A stretch of DNA of 5,050 nucleotides from Nitrososphaerota archaeon (lineage in GTDB: Archaea; Thermoproteota; Nitrososphaeria; Nitrososphaerales; UBA183), in the NCBI GenBank assembly GCA_029785625.1, contig JAFLZI010000040.1, positions 1 through 5,050 on the forward strand, given 5' to 3'. The stretch's first letter is position 1. Each line of letters begins with the position of its first letter. The notes beneath the pieces were generated by a model. The model did no database searches. It was not told the DNA's origin and saw only the letters and a program-made list of their open reading frames with translations. Both the position numbers and the translations under genes were made by a program. Positions 1 to 5,050 of this stretch are shown one piece after another.

Positions 1-1
1 C

Positions 2-1570
2 GTCTACACTCTCAACACGTACGGGTTTGCGGTGGTAAATGAGACGGTGATCTACACGAACAACTCGACATCGCCCCTGACGCCGCCGTCGGTCGAGGTA
101 GGAATTGGAAGCCTTTCCTCGCTTGTAGCCGCCTGCTCCATGTATGTTCCGCAGCAGGAGGCGTGCTCCGGTCCGTCAGGAGGTCCGTACGCCGTGGCCT
201 ACTCCGGTTCGATACCGCCGGGAAACTCGACGAGCGTGAAGGTGTCTGTGCTCCTCAATAACGTAGTCACCAACGAGAACGGCACCCTCCAGGTCTCTGC
301 CCTGACGTCCCCCTCCGTGAGCACGAAAGTCGCGAGCCTGGTGAACCAGATACAGCTCCCTCAGTCCACCTACTTCGAGGCGACGCCGAAGGGCTTCGGC
401 GAAACCAACAACCCCACGAACACGACGTATTCGTTCACGGAGACCAACGTGCCGACCCAGGCCGCCAATACTACGGTGGCATACATCCCCAAGGGGTCAG
501 AGGGATCCTTCAACCCGCTCCGGGTGTTCTACGTCAACAGGACAGTCACCGCCCTCCCTAGCGGAGACCCGCTCATCACGGACGAGATCCAGTTCGAGAA
601 CCTAGGAATACAGCCTCTCACGAGCCTCTCAGTCTCCATCCTCGGTCCGGCCAGCACCCAAGTGACGATACTCACGGTCAAGGGGAACGAGCCCGTGCTC
701 CTGAGCCCGACGACGGAGCCCCTGTCGAACGGCGCCATAGACCTGACGCCTTTCGCCCTGGGATACCCGTCCAACGGAGTGCAGTCAGGAGCTAACTTCA
801 CCCTCAGGTTCCAGTATCCCCTGGGGGCGGCTTACTACTCGGTAAAAGGGGGTGAGGTGACCCTCAGTATCCCCGAAGCTCCTCCAGTGAAGGCATTCAT
901 CGGCTCATACTCGATTCTGCTGTCTCTGCCTCAAGGCGCGAGGCAGGCAGCGGCTCCTCCAGGGGGCCTTGGAGCCGTGACCCCCTGGCAGGGGGGAGAG
1001 GCCACCATATCCTACGCCATCACAGCGGGATGGTTCCTGGACGGGGGCGTCCCTATGGCGTCTGTGGTGTTCATCCTTCTTTTGATAGGGCTCTTTGCGG
1101 TACGGACCACCGCATCTCCCGGCGAGGAGGAAGAGGAAGAAGAGGAGACATCGTCCGAGCTGGCATCGGGGATGATCACGGCCTTCGACGAGAAGACCAA
1201 CGTCATCAACGGCCTCTGGCCCGAGATAGACGGGAAAGACCCCAACGAGTTTGACAGGGCATACTTCGACGAGCTGCGGGGGCGCCTGGACTCCCTGAGG
1301 AGCAAAGCCCTTCAGAGGCTGAACGAGACGAGACAGAAGTCGGCGAGCCAGAAGTTCTCCGAGGTGGTCAACCAGATACAGGTGACGGAGAGAGAGGTGG
1401 ACAGAGCAGCTAAGGACAAACTAAACCTCTACCAGCAGTACCACCTGCGACAGATGAGGAAGGAGGTCTTCGACAGGCTACTCCCTCAGTACTCGAAGAG
1501 GCTGGAAAGGGCCCTCAACCAGCTTTCAGACGAACTCCACACAGTCCAGCGCGAAGCCAAGCTCCTCTAG
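2..1570 (+). CDS. Large type I membrane protein: beta-rich ectodomain, one TM helix, cytosolic coiled tail (5' partial)
   Basis: The frame is open to the window edge, so the N-terminus and any signal peptide lie upstream; the GTG at 32 is probably internal. Numbering from that GTG, residues 1-340 are rich in Ser/Thr/Asn/Pro/Gly with alternating hydrophobics, as in beta-sandwich surface domains. They carry nine N-x-S/T sequons (N3, N10, N11, N65, N83, N130, N146, N169, N255) and two cysteines (C35, C44) that could form a disulfide. Residues 342-357 are one membrane helix (MASVVFILLLIGLFAV), followed by R358 and a run of eight Glu (365-372). Residues 376-512 are charged and predicted helical or coiled coil (for example 410-460 and 472-510). 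This implies outside N-terminus and cytosolic C-terminus. I do not recognise the family with certainty. The layout resembles ribophorin I (see findings); an S-layer-associated or other surface protein is the alternative. The reading frame is secure, the function is not. Confidence 0.87.
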   Translation, partial: VYTLNTYGFAVVNETVIYTNNSTSPLTPPSVEVGIGSLSSLVAACSMYVPQQEACSGPSGGPYAVAYSGSIPPGNSTSVKVSVLLNNVVTNENGTLQVSALTSPSVSTKVASLVNQIQLPQSTYFEATPKGFGETNNPTNTTYSFTETNVPTQAANTTVAYIPKGSEGSFNPLRVFYVNRTVTALPSGDPLITDEIQFENLGIQPLTSLSVSILGPASTQVTILTVKGNEPVLLSPTTEPLSNGAIDLTPFALGYPSNGVQSGANFTLRFQYPLGAAYYSVKGGEVTLSIPEAPPVKAFIGSYSILLSLPQGARQAAAPPGGLGAVTPWQGGEATISYAITAGWFLDGGVPMASVVFILLLIGLFAVRTTASPGEEEEEEEETSSELASGMITAFDEKTNVINGLWPEIDGKDPNEFDRAYFDELRGRLDSLRSKALQRLNETRQKSASQKFSEVVNQIQVTEREVDRAAKDKLNLYQQYHLRQMRKEVFDRLLPQYSKRLERALNQLSDELHTVQREAKLL

Positions 1571-1573
1571 ATA

Positions 1574-1587
1574 CCGGCGCCCGCCGG
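1574..1587 (+). other. Short GC-rich inverted repeat after the first gene
   Basis: CCGGC and GCCGG flank a four-base loop three bases after the stop codon of the upstream membrane-protein gene. It could fold as a small RNA hairpin at the 3' end of that transcript. No T-run follows, and archaeal termination normally relies on T-tracts, so a terminator role is weakly supported. Confidence 0.3.
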
Positions 1588-1593
1588 GGGCAG

Positions 1594-1600
1594 ATTTATG
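1594..1600 (+). promoter_or_regulatory. TATA-like box for trxB
   Basis: ATTTATG is an AT-rich heptamer in an otherwise GC-rich 57-base gap. Its centre is 31 bases upstream of the TTG start of thioredoxin reductase. Archaeal TATA boxes lie about 26 bases before the transcription start, which predicts a start near 1623 and a leader of only about five bases. The lack of a Shine-Dalgarno sequence in front of the TTG fits this. It suggests trxB has its own promoter rather than relying on read-through. Confidence 0.5.
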
Positions 1601-1627
1601 AGGCAGAGGAGTGACTAACCCACAGAT

Positions 1628-2575
1628 TTGGAAGGCAATGCAGAGAAGCTGGTGATAATCGGATCCGGGCCGGCTGGGCTCACCGCAGCCATCTACGGCT
1701 GCCGGGCCGACCTCCAACCCCTCGTGTTCACGGGGACTAAGTATGGAGGGCAGCTCATGGTCACGAGCGAAGTTGAGAACTTCCCGGGTTTCCCTGACCC
1801 CGTCCTCGGCCCCGACCTCATCGGCAAGATGAGAGCCCAGGCGGAGCGTTTGGGCGCCCGACTCGTCCAGGAGGACGTCGTCGAGGTCGACTTCAAGAAG
1901 TATCCGTTCGAGATTCGTACCGGCACTGGCGTCACCAGGGCGCTCTCCGTGGTAGTCGCCACGGGCGCGAACCCAAGGCGCCTGAACCTCGAGTCAGAGA
2001 TGAGGCTCATGGGGAAGGGGGTCTCCAACTGCGCCGTCTGCGACGGCTTCTTCTTCCGTGGGAAGAAGGTCGCCGTGGTGGGCGGGGGGGACACCGCCAT
2101 GGAAGAGGCGACGTTCCTTACCAAATTCGCTTCTACTGTCCAGGTCATACACCGGAGAGACGAGCTCAGGGCAAGCGCCGCCCTGAAGAAGGAGGCCGAC
2201 GAGAATCCAAAGATCAGCTTCATCTGGAACTCTGCCGTCACTGAAGTGATAGGGAGCGGGAAGGTGCAGGGGGTCAAGGTCAGGAACCTGAAGACGGGCG
2301 CCGAGAACGAGCTCACGGTGGACGGGCTCTTTGTGGCGATTGGGTATGAGCCCAACACAGACGTGTTCAGGGGGCAACTGGAACTCGACCCGAAGGGGTA
2401 CATTGTCGTGAAGAACCATACGGAAAGCAGCGTGCCTGGGGTCTTCGTCGCTGGAGACGTGCACGACTTCCGCTACAGGCAGGCCATCACAGCCGCGGCT
2501 GACGGGTGCAAGGCGCTCCTGGACGCTGAGAGGTTCGTCAAGCAGAAGCTGGAAACGGCGATATCTATCCGATAA
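1628..2575 (+). CDS. trxB: Thioredoxin reductase (NADPH, FAD-dependent)
   Basis: Cytosolic flavoenzyme that passes electrons from NADPH through FAD and a redox-active cysteine pair to thioredoxin. At 315 residues it has the normal length for the low-molecular-weight TrxR class. Visible motifs in order: FAD-binding GSGPAG (12-17); active-site CAVC (C135, C138) followed by DG; NADPH-binding GGGDTA (152-157); HRRDELRA (175-182), whose basic residues usually read the NADPH 2'-phosphate; and the C-terminal FAD motif VAGDV (274-278). The start is TTG at 1628: an in-frame TAA at 1616 blocks anything longer, and the GTG at 1652 would leave almost nothing before the first FAD-binding strand. No Shine-Dalgarno is visible; a TATA-like box 31 bases upstream implies a nearly leaderless mRNA. 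The 3' end overlaps the convergent radical SAM gene by 11 bases. No thioredoxin gene is present in the window, so its partner is encoded elsewhere. Confidence 0.96.
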   Translation: MEGNAEKLVIIGSGPAGLTAAIYGCRADLQPLVFTGTKYGGQLMVTSEVENFPGFPDPVLGPDLIGKMRAQAERLGARLVQEDVVEVDFKKYPFEIRTGTGVTRALSVVVATGANPRRLNLESEMRLMGKGVSNCAVCDGFFFRGKKVAVVGGGDTAMEEATFLTKFASTVQVIHRRDELRASAALKKEADENPKISFIWNSAVTEVIGSGKVQGVKVRNLKTGAENELTVDGLFVAIGYEPNTDVFRGQLELDPKGYIVVKNHTESSVPGVFVAGDVHDFRYRQAITAAADGCKALLDAERFVKQKLETAISIR

Positions 2576-3656
2576 CCGAGACGAACCTGTCTTCCGCGAA
2601 GGACTTGCTCAGCGGCCCGACGATAGGGGTCTGGTAACCGCATGACGCGCACCTGCTCTTCCCGTCCAGATTGTACCCAAGGATCTCATACCCGTGGCGC
2701 TTGACTAGGATCGCCTTACACCCGGGACAGTAGGTGCTCTCGTCGGGGTGCCCGGGGACGTTCCCCACGTAGACGTAGTTGAGCCCCGCCTTCCTCCCGA
2801 TGGCGACGTGCCGCTCCAGGGTCTCGACGGGGGTCCAAGGGAGGTCCATCATCTTGTAGTCTGGGTGGAACCTGAGGAAGTGGACTGGGGTGTCAGGCCC
2901 AAGGTTATCATAGACGAAACGGCAGAGCTTCTCAGCGGCATCCAGGGACTCTCCGACCCTGGGGATGACCAGGTCTGTTATTTCGATGTGGACCTTCGCC
3001 CGGCGTTTGATCTCCAAGAGGCTCTGGAAGATGGGGTCGGCGTCGGGGATGGATATGTACCGCCTGACGAACCCGGTCTCCCCGCTCCCCTTGAAGTCGA
3101 CAGTCACGCAATCCAGGAAGTCGTCCATCATCGCGACGGTCTCGGGGGTGTCGTAGCCGTTGGAGACGAAGATATTGAAGAGGCCCTTCGACCTCGCGAC
3201 CCTCCCGACGTCCCTGGCGTACTCCATGAAGATCGTCGGCTGGTTGTAGGTGTAAGCCATCCCGTCGCAGCCGTACCGAAGGGCGTCGTCTACCAGCTCT
3301 TCGGGGGCAGCTTCGATCCCCTCTATCTTCCTCAGCTGGCTGATGTCGCTGTTCTGGCAGTAAGAGCAAGCCCAGGAACACCCGCTCGTGGCGATGGAGA
3401 AGATCTTGGACCCGGGCCGGTAGTGCACCACGGGCTTCTTCTCTATGGGGTCGATGTGGCCAGCCATCACCCTGCCATAGACGAGGAGGTAGAGTCTCCC
3501 TCCTACGACCCCGCGTACGCCGCAGAATCCGACCTGTCCCTCGCCTATCTGGCACCGCCTGGCGCAGGCTGTGCACTGGACCCTGCCGTTCGGGAGCTCG
3601 CGATACAGCTCGGCGGCTTTCCCGGAGGGGTCGGCCAGGCGGGGCCTGAAAGACAT
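2565..3656 (-). CDS. amrS: AmmeMemoRadiSam system radical SAM enzyme (AmrS; PflA-like, COG1180 type)
   Basis: Radical SAM protein expected to bind a 4Fe-4S cluster and cleave S-adenosylmethionine; the substrate of this family is not known to me. With the chosen start it has 363 residues. It contains an N-terminal cysteine set (C28, C31, C35, C45), the radical SAM CxxxCxxC (C93, C97, C100, in GCSWACSYCQN), YTYNQPT (135-141, close to the family's YTYNEPT), HFLRFHPDYKM (259-269), YVGNVPGH (295-302) and a C-terminal CxxC...CxxC zinc-ribbon-like pair (C310, C313, C336, C339). The last two features and DPIEKKP near the N-terminus are typical of AmrS and separate it from true pyruvate formate-lyase activases. 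The frame extends to an ATG at 3803, but that would run into the divergent transporter gene. ATG 3656 has GGAG five bases before it and gives the usual family length; ATG 3686 and 3698 are alternatives. The usual partners AMMECR1 and Memo are not in this window. Confidence 0.93.
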   Translation of the reverse strand: MSFRPRLADPSGKAAELYRELPNGRVQCTACARRCQIGEGQVGFCGVRGVVGGRLYLLVYGRVMAGHIDPIEKKPVVHYRPGSKIFSIATSGCSWACSYCQNSDISQLRKIEGIEAAPEELVDDALRYGCDGMAYTYNQPTIFMEYARDVGRVARSKGLFNIFVSNGYDTPETVAMMDDFLDCVTVDFKGSGETGFVRRYISIPDADPIFQSLLEIKRRAKVHIEITDLVIPRVGESLDAAEKLCRFVYDNLGPDTPVHFLRFHPDYKMMDLPWTPVETLERHVAIGRKAGLNYVYVGNVPGHPDESTYCPGCKAILVKRHGYEILGYNLDGKSRCASCGYQTPIVGPLSKSFAEDRFVSVIG

Positions 3657-3661
3657 ACCAT

Positions 3662-3665
3662 CTCC
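3662..3665 (-). promoter_or_regulatory. Shine-Dalgarno-like GGAG that decides the amrS start
   Basis: On the minus strand GGAG lies five bases before the ATG at 3656. The other in-frame ATGs at 3686 and 3698 have no comparable sequence. This is the main reason for choosing 3656 as the amrS start. Confidence 0.5.
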
Positions 3666-3732
3666 ATCAAGTCTGTCTCTTACCATTAAGGGTTGCATGG
3701 GACGGGCCGAGTTGAGAACAGCCGAGTAAACG

Positions 3733-3750
3733 GTTATAACATATGTTATT
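3733..3750. promoter_or_regulatory. Divergent amrS / ZIP promoter with nested palindromes
   Basis: This AT-rich island sits between two divergent genes. It contains the palindrome GTTATAAC (3733-3740) overlapping a second perfect palindrome, ATAACATATGTTAT (3736-3749). GTTATAAC is TATA-like on both strands. On the plus strand its centre is 26 bases before the ATG at 3763, so the transporter mRNA is probably leaderless. On the minus strand the predicted start is near 3711, giving amrS a leader of about 54 bases that holds its GGAG. The 14-bp palindrome could also be the operator of a dimeric regulator, whose binding would block TATA access in both directions. The promoter role is well supported by spacing; the operator role is inference. 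Confidence 0.6.
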
Positions 3751-3762
3751 TCGCGGCCCAGG

Positions 3763-4512
3763 ATGGCCAGCCTCGTCGAGTCTCTCGCGCTCTCGGCGGT
3801 CATGGGTCTCTCGATCTACCTTTCCCTCCCTCTCATCCTCCGTAGGAACCAGGACCTGAAGACGGCGAGCTTCCTGAGCGCCGTGGCGGTCGGCATACTT
3901 GTTTTCCTGATAAGCGACGTCTTCCTCGACGCGGCTGGTTCTCTCTACAACGGTTCGCTTTACGGCTACGGCTCGTCCCCCGTCTATGACCTTGTGTTCG
4001 CGCTGTCGCTGGCGTCAGGGTTCCTGCTCCTCTTCGCTGCCGGAAATCGGAACAAGATGGTTCACAGTCCCACCCACCTGGCACTTTTCATCGCCCTGGG
4101 GATCGCGTTCCAGAACTTGGCCGAAGGGCTCCTCTTCGGCGCCTTGAGCGTGGGAATAGGCCTGACGGGCACCGCTCTGGTGGTGCTCGTGGGGTTCGTC
4201 TTGCAGAACTCCACAGAGGGGTTCCCAATCGCGTCCCCCTTCCTCGGCTCGGCGGAAGGGAAGCGAGGCACCATCGCCGCGGCCCTGCTCATAGGAGGGG
4301 TACCCACCATTTTGGGAGGGGCCGTCGGATACTTCTACAACGCGACCGCTTTCGACTTGGTCTTCTACGGCCTCGCGATCGGGACGATGCTATACGTCAT
4401 CCTCCCGATGCTGAGACACCTATTCGCTCAACCTTACGCATGGAGCCCCGGGGTCACCTATGCCGGTGTCTTCGTCGGATTCATGCTGGGTTTCGCGGTC
4501 AACCTCGTGTAG
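3763..4512 (+). CDS. ZIP-family-like divalent metal transporter with altered metal-site residues
   Basis: A 249-residue polytopic membrane protein with eight hydrophobic segments at roughly 5-25, 35-57, 74-94, 106-131, 137-160, 170-192, 197-217 and 230-249, matching the eight-helix ZIP fold. Segments 4 and 5 carry QNLAEG (117-122) and QNSTEG (148-153), at the place and spacing of the ZIP metal-binding HNxPEG-type motifs; Asn and Glu are kept while His is Gln. Segment 6 has GGVPTILGG (178-186), resembling the GufA/ZupT SGxPEPLG motif with Thr for Glu. ZIP proteins import zinc, iron or manganese into the cytosol; the metal here cannot be told. The loop between helices 3 and 4 is short and lacks a His-rich stretch. 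ATG 3763 is chosen because it lies 26 bases after a TATA-like box and has no Shine-Dalgarno, consistent with a leaderless mRNA. A distant ZIP homologue with changed or lost transport is the main alternative. Confidence 0.82.
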   Translation: MASLVESLALSAVMGLSIYLSLPLILRRNQDLKTASFLSAVAVGILVFLISDVFLDAAGSLYNGSLYGYGSSPVYDLVFALSLASGFLLLFAAGNRNKMVHSPTHLALFIALGIAFQNLAEGLLFGALSVGIGLTGTALVVLVGFVLQNSTEGFPIASPFLGSAEGKRGTIAAALLIGGVPTILGGAVGYFYNATAFDLVFYGLAIGTMLYVILPMLRHLFAQPYAWSPGVTYAGVFVGFMLGFAVNLV

Positions 4513-4520
4513 ACATGGGG

Positions 4521-4540
4521 GTCGGAGGTACCAGTCCGAC
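4521..4540 (+). other. Small inverted repeat downstream of the ZIP-like gene
   Basis: GTCGGA (4521-4526) and TCCGAC (4535-4540) form a perfect 6-bp stem with an eight-base loop, starting eight bases after the transporter stop codon. It could shape the mRNA 3' end. There is no T-tract directly after it; the nearest T-run is at 4606-4610. Confidence 0.3.
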
Positions 4541-4593
4541 GCGGGGGGCGCCGTCGGCTGGGAGCGGTCCGGAATCACTAGCAGAGCTCCATC

Positions 4594-4616
4594 GAAACCA
4601 AGAGCTTTTTGAAAAG
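4594..4616 (+). promoter_or_regulatory. AT-rich island: possible promoter of the last gene, or T-tract terminator
   Basis: This stretch begins with GAAACC, which could act as a BRE-like element, and contains CTTTTTGAAAAG (4605-4616). It is the only clearly AT-rich segment in the 288-base gap after the transporter gene. Read as a TATA box it predicts transcription from about 4635, upstream of the final gene. Read as a five-T tract it could instead end the transporter transcript. Sequence alone does not separate the two. Confidence 0.35.
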
Positions 4617-4696
4617 GCCCCTAGGCGCCCTCCTGTTGTTCAGGCCTGCGTACTCTCTAGGCGGTTTGGAACGACACGGACGACATTACAGGGGAC

Positions 4697-4723
4697 GCCC
4701 TCTGACCAGATCAGTCAGAGGGC
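4697..4723. repeat. Perfect 10-bp inverted repeat with 7-base loop
   Basis: The arms GCCCTCTGAC (4697-4706) and GTCAGAGGGC (4714-4723) are exact reverse complements around CAGATCA. It is the strongest stem seen in the gap between the transporter and the last gene and lies 77 bases before the ATG at 4801. It may be an operator for a dimeric protein or a hairpin in the leader RNA of the last gene. No T-run follows, so it does not look like a terminator. It is not an anticodon arm, since the stem is too long and the invariant U33 is missing. Confidence 0.6.
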
Positions 4724-4800
4724 ATTCTCGTAGCTCGAGGGATGAGGGAGCCGCACCTTCCTCACCCAGGGCTCCTGGAACCAAGGTCACAGGACGCGCC

Positions 4801-5050
4801 ATGCTGGTAGCCGTCGTGGTCGTCATCGCGGTTGCGGGGGCTCTGCTGTTCGCTTTTCCGACCTCCACGCCGGTTGCGTTGACTACCGGAAGCACCACCA
4901 TCTCCAGAGGGGCCGAGGCGATCGTGAGCTCCGCCGCACAGATCGACCCCGCAGGTTTCACCCTCGCGACGTCGACACAGCAACCCTCCGTCAGCAGTTA
5001 CTGGGCCACCCTGCAGAACTCTGACGGCTCGGAAGCGAACCTCCCGGCGA
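4801..5050 (+). CDS. Membrane-anchored or secreted protein of unknown function (3' partial)
   Basis: The frame runs open past the window end, so only about 83 residues are visible from the ATG. Residues 2-19 form a hydrophobic segment (LVAVVVVIAVAGALLFAF), followed by a Ser/Thr/Ala-rich region typical of an exported domain, with high G/C at third codon positions. The start is uncertain. From the ATG there is no basic residue before the hydrophobic segment, yet the in-frame codons just upstream encode GTKVTGRA, which would supply one. The frame is open back to the TAG at 4579, with TTG codons at 4609, 4636 and 4666 as possible earlier starts. RAML|VAVVV also loosely resembles an archaeal prepilin-peptidase site. 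It may be an N-terminally anchored surface protein, a signal-peptide protein or a pilin-like protein. I do not recognise the family. A TATA-like island (4594-4616) and a strong inverted repeat (4697-4723) lie upstream. Confidence 0.68.
   Translation, partial: MLVAVVVVIAVAGALLFAFPTSTPVALTTGSTTISRGAEAIVSSAAQIDPAGFTLATSTQQPSVSSYWATLQNSDGSEANLPA

Noticed and set aside
344..1381. The 12-mer AACCAGATACAG occurs at 344-355 and 1370-1381 in the first gene
   Set aside because: Both copies encode NQIQ in unrelated parts of the protein, and flanking sequences do not match. It looks like coincidence rather than a repeat.
1693..2403. A 236-codon minus-strand reading frame opposite trxB
   Set aside because: trxB is intact with every catalytic motif, and the antisense product is Ser/Pro/Thr-rich without any recognisable feature.
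2748..3689. A 313-codon plus-strand reading frame opposite the radical SAM gene
   Set aside because: It mirrors amrS, whose cysteine motifs are all intact, and its product is a Val/Gly/Asp/Pro-rich sequence without domains. It is an antisense shadow caused by high GC at third positions.
4697..4723. A tRNA or box C/D sRNA around the inverted repeat
   Set aside because: The seven-base loop lacks the T expected before an anticodon, there is no T-arm or acceptor stem, and no properly spaced C and D boxes are visible.
4440..4733. A 97-codon plus-strand reading frame that starts inside the transporter gene and covers much of the downstream gap
   Set aside because: Its first 24 codons lie in another frame of the transporter. 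The remainder has no recognisable motif and an Arg/Pro/Gly/Ser-rich composition typical of chance frames in GC-rich DNA, and no promoter or Shine-Dalgarno is visible before its internal ATG at 4515.
4742..4810. A 22-codon reading frame starting with ATG at 4742, just before the last gene
   Set aside because: It overlaps the start of the last gene in another frame, has no TATA-like box or Shine-Dalgarno and no recognisable content. A frameshifted true start of the last gene is possible but unsupported.
1..5050. CRISPR array, insertion sequence or prophage genes
   Set aside because: No regularly spaced repeats, transposase motifs, target-site duplications or phage-type genes are visible on either strand.

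Overview
The window most likely comes from a GC-rich archaeon, possibly of the TACK/Thermoproteota side, but it cannot be placed more precisely from sequence alone. The evidence is circumstantial. TATA-like AT-rich boxes sit about 26-31 bases upstream of starts that lack a Shine-Dalgarno sequence, which implies leaderless transcripts. Start codons are non-ATG in places and arginine is often AGG. The window also encodes an AmmeMemoRadiSam-type radical SAM enzyme and sequon-rich surface proteins.

Layout: (1) 2-1570 (+), the 3' part of a large type I membrane protein, with a Ser/Thr/Asn-rich beta-type ectodomain, one membrane helix, a poly-Glu run and a cytosolic helical tail. (2) 1628-2575 (+), an intact thioredoxin reductase starting at TTG behind its own TATA-like box. 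(3) 2565-3656 (-), an AmrS-family radical SAM protein that converges on trxB with an 11-base overlap. (4) A short divergent promoter region (3657-3762) with nested palindromes. (5) 3763-4512 (+), an eight-helix ZIP-like transporter with altered metal-site residues. (6) A 288-base gap (4513-4800) holding two inverted repeats and an AT-rich island but no convincing gene. (7) The beginning of another membrane-anchored or secreted protein (from about 4801 to the window end).

The genes do not form one obvious pathway. Thioredoxin reductase (disulfide reduction), AmrS (Fe-S radical chemistry) and a ZIP-like protein (metal transport) are loosely linked by redox and metal biology, and the two flanking genes encode surface proteins. 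The most interesting hypothesis is that the first protein is a distant archaeal counterpart of ribophorin I (OST1), the oligosaccharyltransferase subunit. This rests on domain layout and a few short motif resemblances only. Other points worth a look are the palindromic bidirectional promoter, the ZIP-like protein's Gln and Thr substitutions, and a perfect 10-bp inverted repeat in front of the last gene.
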